Positions 18,279 to 26,693 of a stretch of DNA of 64,000 bases are shown piece after piece. A program made the position numbers and the translations under genes. Below the pieces are notes generated by a model. That model saw only the letters and a program-made list of their open reading frames with translations. It was not told the origin of the DNA and made no database searches. The stretch is taken from contig VSOZ01000001.1 in NCBI GenBank assembly GCA_009775095.1, forward strand, positions 248,001 to 312,000, written 5' to 3'. This DNA comes from Muribaculum sp. Lineage in GTDB: Bacteria; Bacteroidota; Bacteroidia; Bacteroidales; Muribaculaceae. How positions within the stretch are numbered: the stretch's first letter is position 1; every line of letters begins with the position of its first letter.

Positions 18279-18287
18279 CCCCCCCCC
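18279..18287 (-). repeat. Homopolymeric G9 tract in the susC 1 leader
   Basis: Nine consecutive C on the plus strand (G on the coding strand) lie between the susC 1 promoter box (18418-18425) and its ATG (18214), in the context TGGGGGGGGGTA. The same ten-base core flanked by T and TA occurs upstream of susC 2. Tracts of this length are prone to slippage. No third tract of this size occurs in the window. Confidence 0.8.
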
Positions 18288-18417
18288 AGTAGGATTATTG
18301 CAGTATTACTGAAAGAGATAATTTTGTCAATAAAACAGAGGACAGACCTTAATTATCCTCCATTATAAGCCCCGCACAAGTACGAGACAAAACCGCGCCT
18401 CCGCGCAATAATTGCGA

Positions 18418-18425
18418 CAAAGATA
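18418..18425 (-). promoter_or_regulatory. susC 1 promoter (TTTG-N21-TATCTTTG)
   Basis: On the minus strand the -7 box TATCTTTG at 18418-18425 and a -33 TTTG at 18447-18450 are separated by 21 nt, a close fit to the Bacteroidetes consensus. The resulting 5' leader is about 200 nt, unusually long, and includes the G9 tract. Confidence 0.65.
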
Positions 18426-18602
18426 ACTAAAAAGTATTTAAGATTGCAAAATTCATCAAAAAAAATCTCATTTTTAACATTATGACAGCACAAAACTCAT
18501 AACAAATTACAAAAAAGCATTAAGAGTTATTCATAACGTCATAATGCTAATCCATAAACTAAAAATAATCAGGACCCATATAAAAACGGTATCATATGGA
18601 GA

Positions 18603-18750
18603 GTGTCGGAGACAGGCGACATATCCCGAATGGACATCCGTATATGTCCCGCGTCCCCGACGCGAAGCCCTGCATGTAAGACTCATTACACCCCATGAAC
18701 CGCGCGTTCGCGCTAATCATGGGGCTTAACATATCGTGTATCTCCGACAC
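18603..18750. ncRNA. Structured intergenic element upstream of the oxalate operon
   Basis: The 650-nt gap between susC 1 and the formyl-CoA transferase gene has no convincing gene but a dense set of inverted repeats. GTGTCGGAGA (18603-18612) pairs perfectly with TCTCCGACAC (18741-18750) and encloses three hairpins: GACATAT/ATATGTC (18618-18648), CGCGTC/GACGCG (18650-18664), and CCCCATGA/TCATGGGG (18691-18724) with an inner GCGCG/CGCGC. An additional CGAYAT pairing below the outer stem closes with a G-U only on the minus strand, which hints at that strand. On the plus strand it would form part of the leader of the oxalate operon, 115 nt before its ATG. Strand and role are unresolved: small RNA, leader or a small inverted-repeat element. 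Confidence 0.4.
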
Positions 18751-18865
18751 AACTCTTTATATTTACACATTCGCTACCTAAATCTTATTTAACAAAACCT
18801 TTTGGCTATAACCGTGTTAATATTCTAAAACAAACATTTTCTATTACACACTAAAATTCAAGTTT

Positions 18866-20170
18866 ATGAACACAGCTCCTCTACAAGGAATCAAGGTGAT
18901 CGACTTCACTGAAGTGCAGTCGGGTCCCTCATGTACGCAATTGCTCGCATGGCTCGGTGCCGAAGTCATAAAGATAGAACGTCCCGGCGTAGGCGACGCC
19001 ACCCGTAACGAACTACAGTTTGCTCCTGACGAACCAAGCTACTACTTCCTACAGCTCAACTCCGACAAGAAGTCGCTGGCATTGGACGCCAAAACTCCTG
19101 ACGGCAAAGAGATACTTACCAAACTGATTAAAAGTGCCGACGTATTTATCGAAAACCTTCACCCGGGAGCAATGGACAAGCTCGGTTTCAGCTGGGAAGC
19201 CGTACATGCCCTTAACCCGAAGTGCGTCTACGGCACAATCAAGGGTTTCCCCGTATCGTCAAAGTACAAGGACCTCAAGGCTTATGAACCCGTAGCACAG
19301 GTTACAGCCGGCGCCGCCTCCACTACAGGTTGGTGGGAAGGCCCCGATAATATTCCTACCCAGTCGGGAGCCGCCCTCGGTGACTCCAACACCGGCATGC
19401 ACCTCGCCATCGGCATCCTCGCCGCCCTGCTGCAGCGCGAGAAGACCGGCGAAGGCAGCTTCGTATACCAGTCGATGCACAACGCATGTCTTAACCTGTG
19501 CCGTATCAAGACCCGCGACCAACTTACGCTCGACCGCATCGGTTATCTTACACAGTTCCCGCAGTATCCTAATGAGAAATTCGGCGACTTCGTTCCGCGA
19601 AGCGGCAACCAAGAGGGCAGCGGTGTTCTCGGATGGACCTACAAATGTAAAGGATGGGAAACTGATCCTAATGCTTATGTATATGTCATACTCCAACGCG
19701 GGGCAAAAGAATTTGAACTTGCAGCCAAAGCACTCGGGTTCGATGATTGGCTTACAAATCCCGACTTCAACACAGCCGACGCCCGCGACAAGCACAAACA
19801 AGAAATTTACAAACGTGTCGAGACCTTCACCATCACCAAGACAAAGTATGAAGTCACGGAACTATTGTCAAAGGCAGGAGTACCTGTAGGTCCGGTATTG
19901 TCGACCAAAGAGATTATGACAGACGAGTCGCTCTATGACGGGAATACACTTGTACGTATCAATCAGGGCGGTAAGATAGGTGAATTTGTCACCGTAGGTG
20001 TACCGTTCACCATATCCAATTATCAACCTACCTATGGCCCGTGTCCGGAATTGGGCGGAAATACAGACGAAGTACTATCCGCACTCGGATACACAGCCGA
20101 TCAGCTTGCACAATTCAAAGCCAACGGCACCACCGCTCCTATGCCAAAACCCGCAGAACCGGCCAAATAA
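18866..20170 (+). CDS. frc: Formyl-CoA:oxalate CoA-transferase
   Basis: A 434-residue class III CoA-transferase (CaiB/BaiF family) that would move CoA from formyl-CoA to oxalate, giving formate and oxalyl-CoA. The N-terminal Rossmann half begins GIKVIDFTEVQSGPSCTQLL, and the catalytic Asp lies at D173 in GAALGDSNTGMHL, equivalent to Asp169 of the Oxalobacter enzyme. The LNSDKKSLALDAK and VFIENLHPGAMDKLG blocks are typical of the Frc branch. A plain family III transferase could have another acid substrate. The next gene, encoding oxalyl-CoA decarboxylase, makes the oxalate assignment strong. It starts the operon; the promoter is unclear (a TTTTGG at about 18800 may be a -33 element). A terminator-like hairpin follows it. 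Confidence 0.93.
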   Translation: MNTAPLQGIKVIDFTEVQSGPSCTQLLAWLGAEVIKIERPGVGDATRNELQFAPDEPSYYFLQLNSDKKSLALDAKTPDGKEILTKLIKSADVFIENLHPGAMDKLGFSWEAVHALNPKCVYGTIKGFPVSSKYKDLKAYEPVAQVTAGAASTTGWWEGPDNIPTQSGAALGDSNTGMHLAIGILAALLQREKTGEGSFVYQSMHNACLNLCRIKTRDQLTLDRIGYLTQFPQYPNEKFGDFVPRSGNQEGSGVLGWTYKCKGWETDPNAYVYVILQRGAKEFELAAKALGFDDWLTNPDFNTADARDKHKQEIYKRVETFTITKTKYEVTELLSKAGVPVGPVLSTKEIMTDESLYDGNTLVRINQGGKIGEFVTVGVPFTISNYQPTYGPCPELGGNTDEVLSALGYTADQLAQFKANGTTAPMPKPAEPAK

Positions 20171-20199
20171 CACGCCTTGCAGGGACTCGATATATGCCA

Positions 20200-20244
20200 C
20201 CATAGTGGTGCATGCCGAATAGCGGAGCACCACTATGGGTTTTT
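20200..20244 (+). terminator. Intra-operon terminator between frc and oxc
   Basis: A perfect 12-bp stem, CCATAGTGGTGC (20200-20211) with GCACCACTATGG (20227-20238), has a 15-nt loop and is followed by G then five T (20240-20244). It fits an intrinsic terminator within the 112-nt gap. Partial read-through would give more frc than oxc transcript. No good TAnnTTTG box is seen after it. Confidence 0.7.
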
Positions 20245-20282
20245 CAAAATCAACAATATTAACGATTTAACGTAGTTCAACT

Positions 20283-22019
20283 ATGATAACCGATCCATTA
20301 GCTTCAATACCCCATACCGACCCTTCGACCGCCAATCAGGTGACGGGTATGTGGATACTTACACAAGCGCTGAAAAAAGTCGGCATCGACACAATGTACG
20401 GCCTTGTAGGCATACCGGTGACCGAATTTGCCTACATCGCACAGGGCGAGGGCATCAGATTTCTCGGCTTCCGCCATGAACAGCAGGCGGGCATGGCCGC
20501 GGCTACACACGGCTTTCTGACAAAGACTCCGGGCGTACTGCTTACCGTATCGTCGCTCGGCTTCCTCAACGGCCTTACGGCCACCACCAACGCCACCGTC
20601 AACTGCTATCCTATGATACAGATATCGGGCTCAAGCGAACGTCCGCCCATCGACCTTATGCAAGGCACCTATGAAGGCCTCGACCAGCTCAACATAGCCA
20701 AGCCGCTCGTCAAGGCCGCTTACCGTATAAACCGCCCCGAGGACATCATGACCGGCGTAGTAAGAGCATATCGCGCAGCCGTGTCGGGACGTCCCGGCGG
20801 TGTGTATCTTGACATAACCACTCCGTGTCTCGGCGCAGTCATGGACCGTGCAGCCGCCGAAGCCACACTATACACTCCGGTCGATCCTTGCCCGCCCATG
20901 ATACCGTCGCAAGCCTCAGTCACCCGCGCCATGGAGCTCCTCGCATCGGCAAAGAAGCCTGTAATCCTTATCGGTAAGGGCGCCGCTTATGCCCAGATCG
21001 ACGACAAGATCAAGAAACTTGTCGAGAGCACGGGCATACCGTTCTACCAGATGTCGATGGCCAAAGGCCTTCTTCCCGACAATCACCCGCTGAGCGCCAA
21101 CTCCATGCGCAGCGCATTCATGGAGGAGTCAGACGTAGTGATGCTTGTCGGAGCCCGCCTTAACTGGCTTCTGTCGCGCGGACACGGCAAATGGAATCCC
21201 GCAGGCAAGTTCATTCAGCTCGACATCGACCCAGAGGAGATCGACATAAACCGACAGATAGCCGCTCCCGTAGTAGGCGACCTCGAGTCATCAATCGACG
21301 CCATGCTCGCCGCCCTACCCTCCTACAAGCTGTTGATGGATCCGACATGGGTACCCTACATACAGTCACAGAGCAAAGCCAAGAACGAGAAATTCGCCCA
21401 GCGCTTCGTGCCGCAGACCGTGCCTATGACCCATTGGAGCGCACTAAGCGCCGTAAGAAAAGTCATGGCACAGAATCCTGACGTAATCCTCGTCAACGAA
21501 GGCGCCAACACTCTCGATGACACCCGCAACGCCATCGACATGATGCTACCGCGTCACCGCATAGACTGCGCCACATGGGCCATCATGGGCATGGGCATGG
21601 GCTCTGCCGTAGGTGCCGCCGTAGCCACCAAGAAGTCGATTGTAGCCATAGAGGGCGACAGCGCGTTCGGCTTCAGCGGAATGGACTTCAGCACCGCATG
21701 CCGCTTCAAACTGCCCGTTACAGTAGTCATATTCAACAACGGAGGCATATATAACGGCGTCGGACAGAATCTCGGCAAGGACGGCGATCCCGCACCGACC
21801 ACACTTAATGTCAACGCACGTTACGACAAGCTCGGCGACGCATTTGGCGCACAGACCTATTACGTGACAACCCCCGATGAACTTGAAAAAGCACTTACCG
21901 AGGCCATCGCGTCAAAGAAGACCTGCCTCATCGACGTACAGCTCGCCGCCGACTCCGGCAAGGAGAGCGGCCATATAGGATATCTGAACCCGGCTACCCT
22001 CTTCCCCGTCAACGTATAA
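20283..22019 (+). CDS. oxc: Oxalyl-CoA decarboxylase
   Basis: A 578-residue thiamine-diphosphate enzyme that would decarboxylate oxalyl-CoA to formyl-CoA and CO2, consuming a proton. The N-terminal PYR domain carries the cofactor-activating Glu in GFRHEQQAGMAAATHGF (E66). The central domain begins ASAKKPVILIGKGAAYAQ. The C-terminal PP domain has the ThDP motif GDSAFGFSGMDFSTA, with the NN pair in IFNNGGIYNG. The tail SGKESGHIGYLNP matches the mobile C-terminal loop region of the family. It is the second gene of the oxalate operon, 56 nt upstream of the AEC transporter. Length is close to the 568 residues of the Oxalobacter enzyme. Confidence 0.95.
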   Translation: MITDPLASIPHTDPSTANQVTGMWILTQALKKVGIDTMYGLVGIPVTEFAYIAQGEGIRFLGFRHEQQAGMAAATHGFLTKTPGVLLTVSSLGFLNGLTATTNATVNCYPMIQISGSSERPPIDLMQGTYEGLDQLNIAKPLVKAAYRINRPEDIMTGVVRAYRAAVSGRPGGVYLDITTPCLGAVMDRAAAEATLYTPVDPCPPMIPSQASVTRAMELLASAKKPVILIGKGAAYAQIDDKIKKLVESTGIPFYQMSMAKGLLPDNHPLSANSMRSAFMEESDVVMLVGARLNWLLSRGHGKWNPAGKFIQLDIDPEEIDINRQIAAPVVGDLESSIDAMLAALPSYKLLMDPTWVPYIQSQSKAKNEKFAQRFVPQTVPMTHWSALSAVRKVMAQNPDVILVNEGANTLDDTRNAIDMMLPRHRIDCATWAIMGMGMGSAVGAAVATKKSIVAIEGDSAFGFSGMDFSTACRFKLPVTVVIFNNGGIYNGVGQNLGKDGDPAPTTLNVNARYDKLGDAFGAQTYYVTTPDELEKALTEAIASKKTCLIDVQLAADSGKESGHIGYLNPATLFPVNV

Positions 22020-22075
22020 CACGACGACGTATCACCCGTATATACACATATACTAATATTTAATTTTACTTTGTT

Positions 22076-23068
22076 ATGTCACATATCATATTATATGCCA
22101 TAGTCCCTATTATCGTGGTGATGCTCGCCGGATATATCGCAGGGAAAAAGGGTGCGTTCAGCGCTTCCGACGGTAAGGCATTCAACAAGGTCGTGCTTGA
22201 CTTCGCATTGCCGGCAGCCCTGTTTGTGTCGATAGCCGACGCTGACCGCTCAATGCTCGTAGCCGACATCAAGCTGTCGATCATATCGCTTGTAGTGATC
22301 ATGTTCTGCTTCATGCTCGTGTACTACATCTATAAATACGGCTTCAAGAAAAGCGGAGTCACTCAGGCCGACGCCGCCGTCATGGCCCTTATCAACGGTT
22401 CGCCGACCATCGGCTTCCTCGGATTTGCCGTACTGGAGCCTATTTTCGGCACCAATGCATACGTAGCCCTCGTGGTAGCCATAGTAGGTATAGTTGTAAA
22501 CGCCGTAGGCATACCGGTAGGTCTTTCGCTGCTTAACGCAGGCAACGAAAAGGCCCTTGCCAAAAACGGAGGCAAAAAGCCCAACCCGTGGAAGCCGGTA
22601 ATCCATGCCCTTGAACAGCCTGTGGCATGGGCTCCTATTCTCGCAGTCATCTGGGTGCTGGTAGGTCTGCCTTGGCCGAAATGGGCGAGTCCGTCATTTG
22701 ACCTTATAAAGGGTGCCAACGCATCAATGGCCGTATTTGCAGCCGGTATCACGCTGTCGTCAGTCAAGATCAACATCAACTGGCAAGGCATACTCGGTGT
22801 CATACTCAAGTTGATCGTAATGCCCGGTCTTCTGCTCATCGTAGGACTCATCTTCAAGATGACGCCCGAGAACCTCGCCATGCTCGTTGTAGCCGGTGCG
22901 CTTCCTCCTGCATTCTCCGGCATCATCATCGCCGACGAGTACGACTCATACGTCGCGACGGGTACCTCTTCGCTTGCCATATCGGTAATACTCTTCATGG
23001 CTTTCTGTCCGCTCTGGATATGGATTACGGAGCTGTGTGTAGGACCGATACCCGGAATTTCGCTCTAA
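22076..23068 (+). CDS. AEC family transporter (YfdV-like)
   Basis: A 330-residue inner-membrane protein with about ten hydrophobic segments in two halves, belonging to the auxin efflux carrier family. The start MSHIILYAIVPIIVVMLAGY, the FNKVVLDFALPAALF segment with its helix-breaking proline, and the second-half VVAGALPPAFSGIIIADEYD are characteristic. In E. coli the yfdXWUVE cluster places an AEC protein, YfdV, with the frc and oxc homologues. The same pairing here supports a role in oxalate or formate movement across the membrane. Direction and exact substrate are inference; family members also carry malate, malonate and other carboxylates. Confidence 0.88.
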   Translation: MSHIILYAIVPIIVVMLAGYIAGKKGAFSASDGKAFNKVVLDFALPAALFVSIADADRSMLVADIKLSIISLVVIMFCFMLVYYIYKYGFKKSGVTQADAAVMALINGSPTIGFLGFAVLEPIFGTNAYVALVVAIVGIVVNAVGIPVGLSLLNAGNEKALAKNGGKKPNPWKPVIHALEQPVAWAPILAVIWVLVGLPWPKWASPSFDLIKGANASMAVFAAGITLSSVKININWQGILGVILKLIVMPGLLLIVGLIFKMTPENLAMLVVAGALPPAFSGIIIADEYDSYVATGTSSLAISVILFMAFCPLWIWITELCVGPIPGISL

Positions 23069-23166
23069 TACTATAATTCTTCTACGACAGACGCGGGGTC
23101 ACTCTATGGCCTCGCGTTTGATTCAGAACAATGTCATAATACCTCCCTGTACTACTAACTTACACC

Positions 23167-26100
23167 ATGGCAACAATAAAAAAAATCATCGACGGCTCCA
23201 CCGCGGCGGCCTATGTGGCCTATGCATTCAGCGACGTAGCCACAATATATCCCATAACCCCCATAGCCGAGATGGGTGACATAGCCGACCGCTGGCGCAT
23301 AGCGGGAGTAAAGAACCTGTTCGGCACAACGATGGAGGTGAAGGAGCTCGAGTCGGAACTCGGTGCCGCCGGAGCCACACACGGCGCACTCGCCGCCGGC
23401 GCTTTGGCCACTACGTTTACCGCTTCACAGGGCCTGTTGCTTATGATACCCAACATGTTCAAAATAGCCGGCGAGTTGCTCCCCGGAGTGTTTCATGTAG
23501 GCTGTCGTTCGGTGGCAGCCCATGCGCTGAGTATATTCGGCGACCATCAGGACATAATGGCGTGTCGCACCACGGGCTTCGCCTTTCTCGGCTCCGACTC
23601 CGTTCAAGAAGCCCATGATATGGCCATAGTGGCCCATATGGCCGCTATAGAAGGGTCGCTCCCCGTGGTACACTTCTTTGACGGTTGGCGCACGTCAAAC
23701 GAGACATCGACCGTAGAACTGTTGGGCTACGACGACATGAAAGGACTGGTCGACACAGACAAGGTGAAAGCATTCAGAAAACGTGGGCTTAATCCCGAGC
23801 ACCCCATACTGCGCGGCTCGGCGCAAAATCCCGACGTGTACTTCCAAAACCGCGAGGCCGCTAATCGCTATTACGATGCATTCCCGGCCATAGTGCAGTC
23901 ATGTATGGACCGCGTAAGTACTCTTACAGGGCGTAAGTACAAACTTATGGATTATGCCGGCGACCCTGATGCCGAGCTTGTCATAGTGTCGATGGGCTCA
24001 AGCTGCGAAGTTATAGAGGAGACCATAAAGCACCTCGATACAACAGGATATCCCCACAAGACGGGCCTTGTAAAGGTGCGTCTGTTCAGGCCGTTCAACG
24101 ACGAGGCGTTACTGAACGCCATTCCGGACACCGCAAAGGCCGTGGCCGTACTCGACCGCACAAAAGAGCCGGGCTCGGAAGGCGAGCCGTTGTATCTTGA
24201 CGTGTCGTCGGCGCTTCGCCGTGCCGGCCGCCGGATAACGGTAATCGGAGGCCGCTACGGACTAAGCAGCAAAGAGTTTGACCCGTCGATGGTAAAACGC
24301 ATATATGACGAACTTGCCTATTCTCACCCCCTTGACGGCTTTACGATAGGTATCGACGACGACGTCACCCACCGCTCGCTAAAAGTCACCGACCCCATCA
24401 CCCCCGATGACGGATGTGTACTTAAAAGCGTATTTTACGGCATGGGGTCTGACGGCACCGTCGGGGCTACCAAACAGGTGGCCAAGATTATAGGCGAGAC
24501 AGAAGGGTTTTATTCGCAGGCATTCTTCAACTACTCGGCCAAGAAATCGGGCGGCTACACCATATCGCAGCTTCGCATAGCCCGTCAGCCCGTCAAGGCG
24601 GAATACTCGATCGAGTCGGCTGACTACATATCGTGCAACAAAAACATGTATGTAAAGCGGTTTGACCTCGTCGACAATCTGCGCGAGGGGGGCACGTTTG
24701 TACTCAACTCGTCATGGACGGCCGATGACATGAACACCGTACTGCCGGCTTCGCTCCGACGCGCCATCGCCGCCCGCAAAGCCCGGTTCTACAACATTAA
24801 CGCCACTGCCATAGCACGCAAGACCGGCCTCGGAGTAAAGATAAACATGATCATGGAGACGGTGTTTTTCAAACTGAGCGGCATCATTCCTTTTGACGAA
24901 GCCATGAAGGCGCTGCGCAACGAGATTACCGCCACTTACATGCACGAAGGAGCCGAGATGGTCAACCGCAACATAGCCGCGCTTGACCTCGTGGCCGATG
25001 CCATAACGCAGATAAACTACCCCGCTGCGTGGCTGAATGCCGCAGATGATACAGCCGAACAGCTCGCCGTAGCTTCTCTGCCCCCGTTTATCCGCAACGT
25101 GGCGCGTCCGTGCCTGCGGCTCGAAGGCAATATGCTGCCCGTATCGGCGTTATCACCCGACGGCTCGCTACCGGCGGGCACAACAGCCTACGAAAAACGC
25201 ACCATCGCCATAAACATACCTCGGTGGGACGCCACCAAATGCGTGGAGTGCACGGAGTGCTCACTCGTATGCGCACATGCGGCCATACGCCCCTATCTGC
25301 TTACTCCGGAAGAAGTGCAAAACGCACCTGCGGACTTCGTCACAAAACCGGCATCGGGGAAGTTAAGCGCCTATCGCTACCGTATTCAGGTATTTCCACA
25401 TGACTGCACCGGCTGCGGCTCATGTGCGGTGATATGTCCCGGACATGCCCTGACCATGGTACCGATTGAAGAGGATCTGCACGTGCAGGAACCTCTTCTG
25501 CAGTACGTTCTTGACAAAGTGACCCTGAAAGAGGGCATAGTGCCGCGAGCCACAATAAACGGCTCGCAGTTCTATCAGCCGTTGCTGCAATTCTCGGGCG
25601 CCTGTGCGGGATGCGGCGAGACACCCTACGTGAAACTCCTCACACAGTTGATGGGCGAGCGCATGATAATAGCCAACGCCACGGGCTGTAGCTCCATATG
25701 GGGAGCCAACTTCCCGAGCAACGCCTACTGCACCAACGTCCGGGGTCAAGGTCCGGCATGGGGCAACTCGCTCTTTGAGGACAACGCGGAATACGGCTAC
25801 GGAATGGAAGTAGCCGTGACACAGCGTCGTGGCCGACTTGCCGAGCTAATACACGACGCCGTAGCCGACAAGTCAACCGACGCCGGACTGAAAACAGCCA
25901 TGCAGAAGTGGCTCGACTCATTCAATGACCCCACGGCATCGGCGGAAGCCGGTGAGGCCGTATTAAAACTGCTTCCCGACACCGACACCACCGCCGAAAT
26001 CCGGGAATTGTCAGACATGTTTGCCAAGAAGAGCGTATGGGCCATAGGTGGCGACGGCTGGGCCTACGACATAGGATTCGGCGGACTCGACCATGTACTT

Positions 26101-26679
26101 GCTCAGGATCGTGACATAAACCTGCTTGTCATGGACACAGAGTGCTACTCCAACACCGGCGGTCAGACATCGAAAGCCACTCCGCTGGGAGCCGTGGCCA
26201 AATACTCGGCCGACGGCAAGCGCACGTTCAAAAAAGACCTCGGCCGCATGATGATGACCTACGGCAATGTATACGTGGCTTCGATAGCGCTCGGCGCCAA
26301 CTATATGCAGGCAATAAAAGCCTTCGTAGAGGCCGACTCCTATCCCGGCCCGTCGATAGTAATAGCATACTGTCCGTGCATAAATCATGGCATCAGAGCC
26401 GGCATGGGCAACAGCATTGTAGAAGAACGAAAAGCTGTCAAGTCGGGCTATTGGCCATTGTATCGTTACGACCCGCGTCGAAAAGCGCAGGGTCTGCAGC
26501 CGCTACAGCTGGACAGCGCGGCCCCCGACGGCTCGCTCCTCGACTTCATCAACGGCGAGGACCGCTACGTGGACCTCAAGATGCTTGACGCGGAAGAGGC
26601 CGCAATACTCCAGCCTGAACTGAAAGAGCACTGCGACCTCTTGTACGATATACTTCTTAAGCAGTCACAAGGACACTAA
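23167..26679 (+). CDS. Pyruvate:ferredoxin oxidoreductase family enzyme (NifJ-like)
   Basis: A 1170-residue single-chain 2-oxoacid:ferredoxin oxidoreductase. The family oxidises pyruvate with CoA to acetyl-CoA and CO2, passing electrons to ferredoxin. Active-site equivalents of the Desulfovibrio africanus enzyme are present at the same numbers: T31 in YPITP, E64, R114 and the Asn in CYSNTGGQTS. Two 4Fe-4S sites are CVECTECSLVC and CTGCGSCAVICP, and the proximal cluster uses CAGCGETPY, NATGCSS and CPCINHG. The usual SS after YPITP is replaced by IA (YPITPIAEMGD), and the sequence differs clearly from the typical Bacteroides PFOR. It closes the oxalate operon, 98 nt after the transporter. Pyruvate is the default substrate; oxalate or another 2-oxoacid is speculation from context. 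Confidence 0.9.
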   Translation: MATIKKIIDGSTAAAYVAYAFSDVATIYPITPIAEMGDIADRWRIAGVKNLFGTTMEVKELESELGAAGATHGALAAGALATTFTASQGLLLMIPNMFKIAGELLPGVFHVGCRSVAAHALSIFGDHQDIMACRTTGFAFLGSDSVQEAHDMAIVAHMAAIEGSLPVVHFFDGWRTSNETSTVELLGYDDMKGLVDTDKVKAFRKRGLNPEHPILRGSAQNPDVYFQNREAANRYYDAFPAIVQSCMDRVSTLTGRKYKLMDYAGDPDAELVIVSMGSSCEVIEETIKHLDTTGYPHKTGLVKVRLFRPFNDEALLNAIPDTAKAVAVLDRTKEPGSEGEPLYLDVSSALRRAGRRITVIGGRYGLSSKEFDPSMVKRIYDELAYSHPLDGFTIGIDDDVTHRSLKVTDPITPDDGCVLKSVFYGMGSDGTVGATKQVAKIIGETEGFYSQAFFNYSAKKSGGYTISQLRIARQPVKAEYSIESADYISCNKNMYVKRFDLVDNLREGGTFVLNSSWTADDMNTVLPASLRRAIAARKARFYNINATAIARKTGLGVKINMIMETVFFKLSGIIPFDEAMKALRNEITATYMHEGAEMVNRNIAALDLVADAITQINYPAAWLNAADDTAEQLAVASLPPFIRNVARPCLRLEGNMLPVSALSPDGSLPAGTTAYEKRTIAINIPRWDATKCVECTECSLVCAHAAIRPYLLTPEEVQNAPADFVTKPASGKLSAYRYRIQVFPHDCTGCGSCAVICPGHALTMVPIEEDLHVQEPLLQYVLDKVTLKEGIVPRATINGSQFYQPLLQFSGACAGCGETPYVKLLTQLMGERMIIANATGCSSIWGANFPSNAYCTNVRGQGPAWGNSLFEDNAEYGYGMEVAVTQRRGRLAELIHDAVADKSTDAGLKTAMQKWLDSFNDPTASAEAGEAVLKLLPDTDTTAEIRELSDMFAKKSVWAIGGDGWAYDIGFGGLDHVLAQDRDINLLVMDTECYSNTGGQTSKATPLGAVAKYSADGKRTFKKDLGRMMMTYGNVYVASIALGANYMQAIKAFVEADSYPGPSIVIAYCPCINHGIRAGMGNSIVEERKAVKSGYWPLYRYDPRRKAQGLQPLQLDSAAPDGSLLDFINGEDRYVDLKMLDAEEAAILQPELKEHCDLLYDILLKQSQGH

Positions 26680-26693
26680 TGTACTTTCCCATG

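Noticed and set aside
18544..18729. 61-residue open frame within the structured element before frc
   Set aside because: Coincides with dense inverted repeats, and its translation is Arg/His-rich with no start signal; not supported as a gene.
23167..26679. Reading the NifJ-like protein as an oxalate oxidoreductase
   Set aside because: Oxalate oxidoreductase is a three-subunit enzyme with altered active-site residues, whereas this single chain keeps the pyruvate enzyme residues T31, E64 and R114. Kept only as a speculation to test.
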